From positions 124,001 through 188,000 of the forward strand of contig NZ_JAJNBZ010000007.1 of assembly GCF_021369635.1 (NCBI RefSeq): 64,000 nt of DNA. Direction: 5' to 3'. Position 1 is the first letter of the stretch; the number at the start of each line of letters is the position of its first letter. The stretch is from Paenibacillus profundus (GTDB lineage: Bacteria; Bacillota; Bacilli; Paenibacillales; Paenibacillaceae). The notes under the pieces were generated by a model. It was not told the origin of the DNA, did no database searches, and saw only the letters and a list, made by a program, of their open reading frames with translations. Positions 43,171 to 52,135 of this stretch are shown one piece after another. A program made the translations under genes and the position numbers.

Positions 43171-43234
43171 GAACGATAATAAGATTAAATACATCATACC
43201 CTTCGTAATGGTTCAGGCACATTATTGTTTGAAT

Positions 43235-43264
43235 CCTGCCGATGATAAGTCGGCAGGTTTTTTT
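43235..43264 (+). terminator. Terminator after the YjcZ-type gene
   Basis: CCTGCCGA and TCGGCAGG around a seven-base loop, followed by seven Ts. Confidence 0.9.
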
Positions 43265-43286
43265 ATGATTAAACGGCATGCAAGAA

Positions 43287-44019
43287 CTAAGCTTGAAAGG
43301 AGGAGCGGAAAGAAGAGGAATTTATTTGTTTTGCCCAATGCGCAGATTCTGTTGCTCTTTCCTGCAAAGTCATGGCTGTTCTGCAGGGGGAAGGAAACAC
43401 AAGAGCGGTGACAGCGGGTATGGTGTAAAAGGTTATGCTATCCAGCCGCAGAAATTTTCGCCACATATGAAGATCGCTCCACACATCTTCAGGACCAGGA
43501 GCCCACCCTTCGGGAAGCCGCCGATAGGTGTCGATGCGGTGACCCGCAACCGTAGGACCGAATATGTTATATGGTCCTTTAAGCATGAGAGCACGAACTG
43601 TGGCATCCTCCAGCGATTCCTGTATCGGTATTATCTCGTCTTGGTTCAGTACAGATACGTGCTTGCTGTGGTACAAAATCGGCTCTGGCTAGAGCCTGTT
43701 CCATTTGTTCTAAATGATCAGGAAACCACTGATCATCGTCACATAAGTAGCAAACGAACTTCCCTTGCGCAATTTGCAATGCCTCATGACGGTACACTTC
43801 CCCGTTGCGGAAACCTTTCGGACGATCTAATACATGAAATCGCGCGTCTTTGCGGGAATATTCCCAAGCAATGTCACGGCCTTCGTCAACAGCACCGTCA
43901 CAGATGACAAAGACCTCGAATTGTTGGCAGGTTTGTTGCAGAATGCTATCAAGCGCAAAATGGAGCAGACGGCCGTGAGTATAGGTCGGAACTAGAATAG
44001 TAAATATCGGCTCCATCAT
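43287..44019 (-). pseudogene. Glycosyltransferase family 2 gene with a frameshift
   Basis: The first part from ATG 44019 reads FTILVPTYTHGRLLHFALDS and FVICDGAVDEGRDIAWEYSR, then YLCDDDQWFPDHLEQMEQAL, a GT-A family 2 core with a DDD metal motif. Near 43680 the frame shifts: ARADF continues as YHSKHVSVLNQDEIIPIQES and GPEDVWSDLHMWRKFLRLDS in the next frame down to 43287. Joined, the product is about 245 residues. A one-base deletion, or sequencing error, near the TTTT at about 43685 explains it. It would have made a wall or surface glycan. Confidence 0.75.
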
Positions 44020-44174
44020 TTTCCGCCTCCATATAGCTGATTGCGCACTGCAGTAATACGTTGCATAATTAGCAGTTCATCCTCGATCGAACTCAGTGGA
44101 GGGGGACCGACTTCTCCCTTCTTACTGTAGAATCGTGGATTCTCTCTGCTCACACCAGAGCCACGCCGTTCCAT
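44016..44174 (-). CDS. Small hypothetical protein upstream of the glycosyltransferase
   Basis: About 52 residues if ATG 44174 is used, ending PPLSSIEDELLIMQRITAVR. It overlaps the glycosyltransferase start by four bases, as co-translated genes do. No clear ribosome binding site. Helical C-terminus; no family recognised. Coding is plausible only. Confidence 0.4.
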   Translation of the reverse strand: MERRGSGVSRENPRFYSKKGEVGPPPLSSIEDELLIMQRITAVRNQLYGGGK

Positions 44175-44313
44175 TATATGAGTATGTATTTTTCTTCTTG
44201 AGAGTGATGGAAATGAAAGAAATAGACAATTGTATAACATATATTCCCTTGTTTTGTTTTCGCATGGAGAATATTATAGAGATAGAACTTTGCCTATTAA
44301 GGAGTGAGAGCGC

Positions 44314-44817
44314 GTGGAGTTTCATAATTTTTTTATTAGTCAAAATGACCAAAATTATTATCCGGAAGCAACTTGCGGGGTGGCAAGTCTGTCGATGCTG
44401 CTGAAATTTAACCGTATCATGGACAATATTACATTCAATGAGCTCGCTGAAGAACTGAAGCTGACTGTGCCGCCGAAGAAAAAGGGATATGATGAGGACG
44501 ATCAAGCGATTGGAACCTATCCGGAAGATCTCGTTAGGTTTTTCGTTTTGAACAATATTGCGTTTCGGATGTCATTTTATGACGATGAATGGAAAGATAG
44601 CTTAAAGAGAGCTCCGATCATGGTATTAATGACTGGAAATGAGGAGGAATTTGGTCTTCGCAATTCTCATTGGGTCGTATTGGTGCAGAGAGACAAAGAC
44701 TTTTTTACATATCTGGATCCTTGGCACAAAAAAGAAACAAATAACTATATTAAACATATGTCTTCCGTTGATTTTCATAGGTACTACACAGGGATTGCAT
44801 GTCAAATATTAACCTAG
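44314..44817 (+). CDS. C39-like cysteine peptidase family protein
   Basis: 167 residues. Seen: FFISQNDQNYYPEATCGVAS with the candidate catalytic Cys21 followed by LSMLLKFNRI, then LRNSHWVVLVQRD (His) and FFTYLDPWHKK (Asp), the C39-like peptidase triad order. No signal peptide or transporter domain. GTG 44314 has AAGGAGTGA upstream. Monocistronic, with its own terminator. Substrate unknown. Confidence 0.75.
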   Translation: MEFHNFFISQNDQNYYPEATCGVASLSMLLKFNRIMDNITFNELAEELKLTVPPKKKGYDEDDQAIGTYPEDLVRFFVLNNIAFRMSFYDDEWKDSLKRAPIMVLMTGNEEEFGLRNSHWVVLVQRDKDFFTYLDPWHKKETNNYIKHMSSVDFHRYYTGIACQILT

Positions 44818-44866
44818 CCGCACTTCTGGGCATGCCTCTATCGAGTATGTAGGAATTTCACGAATG

Positions 44867-44900
44867 GCCGGTAACTATTACGTTACCGGCTTTCTAATTT
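44867..44900 (+). terminator. Terminator after the C39-like gene
   Basis: GCCGGTAAC and GTTACCGGC with a six-base loop, then TTTCTAATTTT. Confidence 0.85.
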
Positions 44901-45548
44901 TGCAGCGTTTTAATCCTCCTCTTAACAATCTTCTGGCTTGATCAAAATAATCTCTTTCCTGATAGAAATAATCCTTGAAATGGAAGGAAAGCTGTCCTTT
45001 ATTACGTTAAACTTGATAAACATTTTGACGTGGCAGTAGCAGGGGGTGGACCAGTAGGTCTTAGATCGCTTGTGAATTGGCGGTTGCAGGCCGATTTCTC
45101 GCGACTCGATACGGAGCTGGAGATCCAGGCAATGATTCAGGTATGGTGTCAAGCAGGAAATACAGTAGGTTCAGGCTTGTAATGAGCGATGAATTGATAA
45201 CGATACGCTGCCAAGTACTTCTCTCCATTCTCCCTCTCGTTCAGAAGGGGCATCCCTCCGTAGGGTGAGGTTAACTGTGGTGTACATGTCTCTAGTAACA
45301 TTGCTTCTGGACGATGCAGCAACATCACCGTTAGATCACCCCGCCTAGCTCCTGAGGCATACGGGAATCGTTATTACTGATCGAAGGGGAGAGTGATCGG
45401 AAGCGCCGAACGGAGAGAGTATCGCCTCCAGTGAGGTTCCTTGCATAAATGTAAGGAATCCGTTATGCAATTCGATAGTATCGATGCCCTGTTCCATGTA
45501 AACTAAAAGCACGATATCATTTCAATTCGCACAGAGGAGACTACGGTT
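44901..45548. other. Gene-poor stretch with protein-like fragments
   Basis: No intact gene. A plus-strand frame around 45025-45180 without a start reads FDVAVAGGGPVGLRSLVNWR and LDTELEIQAMIQVWCQAGNT before a stop; the first part resembles the GxGxxG opening of a flavoenzyme but may be chance. A small hairpin GGTTCCTT/AAGGAATCC lies at about 45434-45460. Confidence 0.35.
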
Positions 45549-45659
45549 ATGGAAGAATACAAAGATGTATGGTTTACTCAAGTTGTCACAGTTACATGCA
45601 TGGCAGGATTTACTCTTTTGACACTCGTTGCAGGCATGATCAATTTATTTCATATGTAA
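45549..45659 (+). CDS. Small single-pass membrane protein (36 aa)
   Basis: 36 residues: EEYKDVWFTQVVTVTCMAGF then TLLTLVAGMINLFHM, one membrane helix with an acidic N-terminus. GAGGAG precedes ATG 45549, and a strong terminator follows directly at 45660. The signals around it favour a real gene. Family not recognised. Confidence 0.6.
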   Translation: MEEYKDVWFTQVVTVTCMAGFTLLTLVAGMINLFHM

Positions 45660-45695
45660 AAAGCAGGGTCCTCAATGAGAGCCCTGCTTTCTATT
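45660..45695. terminator. Bidirectional terminator between the small protein and NlpC/P60 genes
   Basis: AAAGCAGGG pairs with CCCTGCTTT, then CTATTAG; it lies between convergent genes. Confidence 0.8.
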
Positions 45696-45703
45696 AGAGA
45701 CTA

Positions 45704-46378
45704 TTAATTATCATCGTTGTTGTTATCCCAATAATTCCAGCCCCACTGTCTATTTTGTTTCCAGCGAGAAGGAGAGGTATCCTTTTGTTGCTCTTCAGGA
45801 GCCTCCACAGCAGGTTGTTCGGGTTCTGTTGGGGCAGGCTGTGGCGTTACTGTTCCATCTTGTCCACCATTAGAAATGACGCGTCGTGCGGTTACGTATG
45901 TTTTGTCCCACGTGCTGCCGGAGAAATCAGAAATGGTTACACCGATGCCGACTCTGTAGGTGTGGATAATTTTATCTCCGCCCATATAAATAGCGACGTG
46001 ATTAATAACCCCATCCCGGTTCGTATCTGAGAACACTAAATCCCCTGATTGCAGATCCTTTTTGGACACTGAAGTGCCGACCTTGGATTGCTCCTGCGAC
46101 GAGCGCGGAATGTCTATTCCATTTTGATTAAATACATACTGAGTAAATGAAGAACAATCGAAAACATTTGTATTTCCTGATTTTGCTCCGAATTTGTAGG
46201 GTACCCCTATCAATTTCTTTCCTGCTGCAATTACATTATCCGCAACCGATGATTTGGATACCGAGGCTGCTTGAGCTGGTTGAGGCGATACTAGCATGCT
46301 TCCGGAAAAGGCAACCGCAAGGCTCAGGCTGATTCCCATTACTGTTTTACCGATATGGCTTTTCTTCTTGTTGTTCAT
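45704..46378 (-). CDS. NlpC/P60 (C40) endopeptidase, secreted
   Basis: 224-residue cell-wall hydrolase. Signal peptide (IGKTVMGISLSLAVAFSGSM, cleavage after AQA). NlpC/P60 domain: catalytic Cys in NVFDCSSFTQYVFNQNGI, His in DGVINHVAIYMGGDKIIHTY. It cleaves D-Glu-DAP-type stem peptide bonds. The C-terminal tail is Pro/Glu-rich then Trp/Asn-rich (QWGWNYWDNNNDDN). AAGGAG precedes ATG 46378 on the minus strand. Divergent from the two-component system at 46722, a possible regulatory link. Confidence 0.9.
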   Translation of the reverse strand: MNNKKKSHIGKTVMGISLSLAVAFSGSMLVSPQPAQAASVSKSSVADNVIAAGKKLIGVPYKFGAKSGNTNVFDCSSFTQYVFNQNGIDIPRSSQEQSKVGTSVSKKDLQSGDLVFSDTNRDGVINHVAIYMGGDKIIHTYRVGIGVTISDFSGSTWDKTYVTARRVISNGGQDGTVTPQPAPTEPEQPAVEAPEEQQKDTSPSRWKQNRQWGWNYWDNNNDDN

Positions 46379-46721
46379 GTCTTTCTCCTTATGGGCATGA
46401 TTCGTTTTGGTAATCGCTCTAAAAACAACATAACACAACAATCAACCCCATCAATTACCAGCGTTGAAGCAAACCCTGTGACCATAGCTAATTCATCCCT
46501 ATTATTAAAAACTGATGAGAAATCCTTAATGTTTAATCTCTTGAGAACAGAGAGAATGTATAGTTTAATAGTATCTTTTATTTTAAGAGAGTGATCCTAT
46601 GCGCTTCCATTTCCATAAGACGTATATTTTGGAGTGCTTAAGGGAAAATAATTCAAGAATAATACTCCCTAAAATAAGAAAATAAAATTGGTCTACAACT
46701 AAATAAGGGGACGATTCGAGG
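46379..46721. other. Divergent promoter region
   Basis: 343 AT-rich bases between the NlpC/P60 gene (minus) and the response regulator (plus). Must contain both promoters; TTGAGA near 46531 is a possible -35. No repeat or gene seen. Confidence 0.35.
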
Positions 46722-47417
46722 ATGGAAAAAGATGTTTTGATTATTGAAGATGAGGAGAAAATATCAAGACTTCTGCAACTGGAGTTATCCCATGAGGGCT
46801 ACCATGTCGAATTAGCGGAGAACGGCAGAGAGGGCCTGCAGAAAGCATTATCCAAGGCATGGGATCTGATTATTCTTGATATTATGCTGCCTGAATTGAA
46901 CGGTATCGAAGTATTAAGAAGGCTGAGAAAAATCGACACTTGCACCCCCATAATTATTTTGACTGCTCGAAATACGACTCCCGAGAAAGTGAGCGGACTG
47001 GATCAGGGTGCGAATGATTACATTACAAAACCTTTTGAAATTGAAGAATTACTTGCAAGGATAAGAGCTTGCTTTCGAAGCCGAAGTGATGAATCGGCTA
47101 ACGATGACAATGACGAGCTCCGGGTAGACAACCTAATTGTCAATAAGAAAACTCGGGAAGTGATTCGTGAAGGACTGAAGATGGAACTTACTCCTAAGGA
47201 ATATGACCTTCTTATCTATTTAATGGAACATAAAAATCAGGTATTGGATCGCGAAAAAATAATTAACGAAGTATGGGGCTATGACTTCGTGGGCGATACG
47301 AACGTAATCGATGTGTATGTAAGATATATAAGAAAAAAAATCGATAACCCTTTCAAAGTGAAACTGATCCAAACCATCCGCGGGATAGGGTACAGTATGA
47401 GGGAAGAAGAAGCATGA
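46722..47417 (+). CDS. OmpR/PhoB family response regulator
   Basis: 231 residues. Receiver domain 3-118 with acidic pair Asp10-Glu11, phosphoacceptor Asp53 (IILDIMLPELNG), Thr in ILTARN and Lys in YITKPF. Winged-helix DNA-binding domain from about 130 (LTPKEYDLLIYLMEHKNQVL, VDVYVRYIRKKID-like NVIDVYVRYIRKKI, TIRGIGYSM). AGGGG precedes the ATG. It overlaps the sensor kinase gene by four bases (ATGA). Divergent NlpC/P60 hydrolase suggests an envelope role. Confidence 0.95.
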   Translation: MEKDVLIIEDEEKISRLLQLELSHEGYHVELAENGREGLQKALSKAWDLIILDIMLPELNGIEVLRRLRKIDTCTPIIILTARNTTPEKVSGLDQGANDYITKPFEIEELLARIRACFRSRSDESANDDNDELRVDNLIVNKKTREVIREGLKMELTPKEYDLLIYLMEHKNQVLDREKIINEVWGYDFVGDTNVIDVYVRYIRKKIDNPFKVKLIQTIRGIGYSMREEEA

Positions 47418-48772
47418 AGCTAAAAAATAAAATAACCTTACTCACATCCGTCTTATTGATTTGCATCTTGCTTTGTGTCGATCTCGTCATCTATTTTTTG
47501 TTTATCAAAATTGCAACGCAAAACGAAATCGAATCCTTGCAAACAAAAGCCGAACAGATTATTGAAAAAATCGGGCCAAATGCGATTATGCAAAATAAAC
47601 AGAATCGCCAGATACGATATTACATGCCAGAGAACACGACAATACGGATTATTAATCCTCATTCGGAAATGGTCAACTTCATCCAAAAAGATTACGAAAT
47701 CGAACTTCCCGAGCCCCAATTCAGTCCTGTAAAAGAGGCGAAGTTGATACGGGACGACGGTCAAAGAGTGCTTACGGTGCGGGTTCCCGTTCAATACGGT
47801 CCGGAAATTATCGGGACGCTTGAAATGGTGGAACGGATGGCTGCACTTGAAAGCAGTCTGGACATCCTCGTGTCGATACTTATTTCGTCCACAGCTGCGG
47901 CGGCGCTGCTTTGTTTCATTGGGGGCTTAGTTCTATCCAAGACAATACTAATGCCGATATCGAAAAGCATTGAGACCATGAAGGAAATTGAAAGCAGTCT
48001 TACATTTAAAAAGATTCCTATTAACGGAAAAAAGACAGATGAACTGTACAAGATGACGGAAACCTTTAACCGAATGATGGAACGATTGGAAGAAAGCTTT
48101 CTGAAGCAGCAGCAGTTCGTGTCGGACGCTTCTCATGAATTAAATACGACACTAACCATTATTGAAGGCTATGCCAGTATGCTTCGGCGATGGGGGACGG
48201 ACGATAAGAGCATTCAAGAAGAGTCCATTGAATCCATTTATGAAGAATCCAAACGGATGAGGAAGATGACGCGGCAGCTGCTGGATTTGGCATCCTTACA
48301 ACAGGGAATCGAGCCGATACGTGAACCGTTCAATCTTGTGGAATGCTGCAAACAGGCGTCAAAGCTTGTGCACAAGCTGCATAACCGTGAAATCAAAATT
48401 CATTCAACCTCAAGAGAACTCATCATTGTCGCCGATCCAACAAAAATAAAGCAGCTCCTTATTATATTGATTGACAATGCATTAAAATATAGCACAAAAT
48501 TTATCGAAATATACATATCTGAAGCAGAAGGGGATATGATTATCAGGGTGAAAGATTTTGGCATCGGAATTGCTGAGGATGAAATCGACCTCGTCTTTGA
48601 ACGTTTTTATCGTGTCGATCGTGCCCGTCAACGTAAAACAGGAGGAGCTGGCTTAGGACTCCCCATAGCACAGTCGATCGTGCGCGAGCATTATGGGTCG
48701 ATTGACATTGTAAGCGAAGAAGGAGTGGGAACGGAAGTGATCGTTCATTTGCCTAAGGATGGAACATCATGA
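47414..48772 (+). CDS. Sensor histidine kinase
   Basis: 452 residues: helix 1 (LLTSVLLICILLCVDLVIYF), an extracellular domain of about 115 residues, helix 2 near 150-172 (ISSTAAAALLCFIGGLVLSK), HAMP, then HisKA with His241 in FVSDASHELNTTLTIIEGYA, and HATPase_c with an N box (ILIDNALKYS), DFGIGIAEDEIDLVFERFYR and GAGLGLPIAQSIV. The H box is HELNTTLT, where the common form is HELRTPLT; Arg and Pro are both replaced. ATGA overlap with the regulator gene. Confidence 0.93.
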   Translation: MKLKNKITLLTSVLLICILLCVDLVIYFLFIKIATQNEIESLQTKAEQIIEKIGPNAIMQNKQNRQIRYYMPENTTIRIINPHSEMVNFIQKDYEIELPEPQFSPVKEAKLIRDDGQRVLTVRVPVQYGPEIIGTLEMVERMAALESSLDILVSILISSTAAAALLCFIGGLVLSKTILMPISKSIETMKEIESSLTFKKIPINGKKTDELYKMTETFNRMMERLEESFLKQQQFVSDASHELNTTLTIIEGYASMLRRWGTDDKSIQEESIESIYEESKRMRKMTRQLLDLASLQQGIEPIREPFNLVECCKQASKLVHKLHNREIKIHSTSRELIIVADPTKIKQLLIILIDNALKYSTKFIEIYISEAEGDMIIRVKDFGIGIAEDEIDLVFERFYRVDRARQRKTGGAGLGLPIAQSIVREHYGSIDIVSEEGVGTEVIVHLPKDGTS

Positions 48773-48786
48773 ACTTGCCCATGTTT

Positions 48787-48825
48787 AAGCTGGTCATCCT
48801 TTTGATGGATGGCTTTTTAATTTTT
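48787..48825 (+). terminator. Probable terminator of the two-component operon
   Basis: AAGC...CATCC pairs with GGATG...GCTT and is followed by TTTTAATTTTT. An imperfect stem. Confidence 0.55.
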
Positions 48826-48976
48826 GTGATTTTAAGAGTAATTTGTATATTTTTATGAGACTCATTTACTATTTAGAAGTAAAAAAGACCTATATTAATT
48901 ATTGATTGTTCAGAATCTCATATAGTAGAATAGACTCATTAACCAGATGGTATCCAATATCGGGCAGGAGGAAATT

Positions 48977-51900
48977 ATGAATTTTGTCAGCAAAATGACA
49001 GTCACGGCGCTTGTGCTTGCCTTAAGCAGCGGGCAATTCTCAAGCTCCTATGCGGCGGGATCATCTCAGTCCGCATCCATTGCAGATTTACGCGATGCAT
49101 CTTCTTGGGCGCAAGAATGGATCGTGCAGGCGAATCAGCAAGCATTTCAGACCCAAGCAAGAAGTGAGGCGGGAAGAGATGGCCGCAATTCTTCTGCGGA
49201 CCATGGATGAGGTTTCGTCCAAGCAAAGCTATACGATTGAACAAATCAACAATGGAAACGTTACTGTTAACGGTAAACAATATTCGGTATCCGATCAATT
49301 GAAAGGTTTGTTCGACAGTTCAAATGAAAACATTTTGCAGCATGCAAAAATAACATTTACTGCAGCTGGCAGCGTAATTACAAAAGTTTCTTTCTTGGAG
49401 CTTGTGACAGGCGGGAAGCCGCCAAGCGACGGACAAGCCGAGTTTTCCGCAAATGCTGTATTGAACGGCAATGGAGTAGTTATCGACGGCAAGCTCAAGA
49501 TTGCAAACGATTACATATCGGTCCGCAATGTCATGGTAAAAGGCGACCTGGAAGTGGGCCGGGAATTGCAGCATGATTTTTATGGAAAGGGCTTGACTGT
49601 TGAGGGAAAAACACTGATTAATGGCGGTGACGATAATACCGTTCTATTCGATAATTCCAAATTAGGCAGCATGTCTATTAACAAAGATGGAGTACGTGTG
49701 GAAGCGAAGAACAAAGCCGTCATCGGGGACGTCGAGCTCACTGCAAATCTCGCAGCGATTTGGGGGGACAGTTCAATTGTTTATGGCTCGTTGAAAATTT
49801 CGGAAAAAGTCAGCTCAGCGGGCATTTATGGGCATGTACAGAAATTAGAGGTTGCAGCGGGGAAATCTGGAACTACGATTTCGGGCAATGGCGCCGTTGA
49901 CAGCTTGACTATTATCGGCGGCGGCAAATTGACCGTCAATACTACCGGAGCCATCGGAACGGTAACTATTTCGGATAAAGATGCCAAGATAACGCTGCCA
50001 TCAGGCGTTGCCATTGGAAATATCGTATTGCCCGAAGGCGTTAAGATCGAACATGTTATCCATAATTATGACCAAGTGAAACAAAGCATTGCACAAGTGA
50101 ATAACAAATTGAATTCCGATCATAAGATCACAGGGTCTGCCGGTGGCAGCTCGGGTGGTAATACGGGCAGCACGGGAGGCAACGGAGGCAGTTCCAGCTC
50201 AGGCGGAGATACGGGCAATCCGGATCAGCCGGGAAATCAATATCGCGATGTTTTCGATACGAAAACATATGTGAACCGCATGGAAACGAGCGTAGATCTT
50301 CAAGTCCAGACGCAACAAACCGGAACGGTATATTACATCGCCGTGCCAGTCGATGCGCCATGGGGAGCTCCAACGGCGGAGCAAATAAAAAATGGCTTGC
50401 AATATGATGGAAGTCAGGCTGCGGCAAGTGGCCAATTTACGGTTGCCGGAGGCGTACAAGCGCAGCATCGGGTTGCCGACCTAGACAAGAATATCAGTTA
50501 TCGGTTTTGGTCCATGTTCAAAGATGCAGCGACGGGGAAAGAGTCAATACCGACTTACTTATTCCAGATCCAACGTCACTATGCATACTCGCACAATGTT
50601 CTTCCCTATGACATCAAAAACTTGTCAGAGATTCGAGTTCAGTTTTCGAGTCCGGTCCAAGACTCTATTACGAGCAATACGAATGTAGCTTCGATTATCG
50701 AACGCGGGAAGCTGCGCAATTATGGTTTCGGTTTCTTTCCTGTAACCTCCATCTCATGGAATCTGGATTATCCGGATATGCCGATACTGTCCCTTCATTT
50801 TGATCAGATTAACCTAGGCAACGAAAAAGGGTTTGGAGTGGAAGCGACATTTGTAAAAGACGCCATTTACATGAATGAGCAACGGCCGGACGGCATGTCC
50901 ACCAAGCACGGAATCGGAGCCTTCAGGCATTATGGCGGGGAGAAACTCGTGGAGTTAATTACAGAGCAATTACAGATTGAAACGGGTTCCGTTGACGACC
51001 CAAGCAAGACAGATGATGTTCTGCATATGTATGGAGTCAGCGTTCTCAGCAGCCGAGGGGGAAATTCTCTAGCGCAGAGCAAGTGCGGACAATATTCGAT
51101 GAGGCATGCTCGCGGTATAACGACGCGCCTCTAGCCTTGACGTTCCTTGATACCGACACTCGAGCAGGCTTCGTGGCCGGAGAAGTGCAGTGGACCCCAG
51201 GCGAGGAGCAGCATATCGAGAAATACGAGCTGCTCTGGAAATTAGCAACCAGGATATCGTACCTATCGCAATGGTAGAGAAAGCAGCGGGACATCAGTAC
51301 ATGCTTACTGAAGCTGCAATCCCAGATGGATTATGGGGAATGGGCATCCGCGGGATCCGGGGCGATCAATCGACCACCGAAGCATTATTTGTCCGTATTC
51401 AAGATACCCTGCCGGAGAAGCCTGCCGCGCCGAATGTCACTCAAGATGACAAGCGCAATATTCTAATTGGCGCCGATCATACGATGGAATTCTCTATCGA
51501 TGGGGGAGCTAACTGGTCTGCATACGATGAACAGGAGCCGCCCGTGTTTCCGGGCGCTGTAAGTGTCTATATCCGCTATCAGGCAGATCCGGCCAACCAA
51601 GTTCCAGCGGGAAAAACAAATATTTTTACGTTTGTCGACAATGTTTATCTATTTGTGGGGGCAAGCGATCATTCTAATACCTTCTCGGACGCGACATCGG
51701 CAATGGAGTGGTCAACAGATGGCGGGAGCAGCTGGACCGCATATGACGAACAAAATCCTCCAGAGTTTCCGGGAGATATGACAGTCTTAATAAGAGAATG
51801 CGGAAGCTCTATTTTACCGCCGGGAGATGTCCAGACCTTTGAATTTACTTCAACCATTCGAATGCAATTTGAGGGCAATGATTATTTGTCTAACAGTAGT

Positions 51901-52050
51901 CACAATTATGAATACTCGGTTAACGATGGTCTATATGTGCACATGCCTTTCGATGAACAAGTATTCTTTAAGCCAGGGGATAACGTTAAGGTGCGTGAAG
52001 AGGCACGAGGCATTTTTTCTGCTGGTCAGCCCCGAATTTTTTTGTTTTAA
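48977..52050 (+). pseudogene. Multiply frameshifted SLH-domain surface protein gene
   Basis: The gene starts at ATG 48977 behind AGGAGG, with a signal peptide (VTALVLALSSGQFSSSYAAG) and half an SLH motif (DASSWAQEWIVQANQQ). The frame then shifts near 49150 to HFRPKQEVRREEMAAILLRT and runs through a large beta-rich region (NAVLNGNGVVIDGKLKIAND, a Gly/Ser linker near 50140-50230) to about 51080. It shifts again to LALTFLDTDTRAGFVAGEVQ, and once more near 51240 to VEKAAGHQYMLTEAAIPDGL and two similar ...DGG..W.AYDEQ.PP.FPG modules, ending at 52050. At least three frameshifts; no full product is possible. Confidence 0.8.
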
Positions 52051-52066
52051 CTAGGATAGAAGCAGG

Positions 52067-52098
52067 CAAGTTCTCTCGCAATGGTGTGAGAGGACTTG
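52067..52098 (+). terminator. Hairpin after the broken surface gene
   Basis: CAAGTTCTCTCGCA pairs with TGTGAGAGGACTTG around a four-base loop; the T run is weak. Confidence 0.6.
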
Positions 52099-52135
52099 TA
52101 TGTCTTTTGTAAATATAAAGAGAAGGGGAAACACA

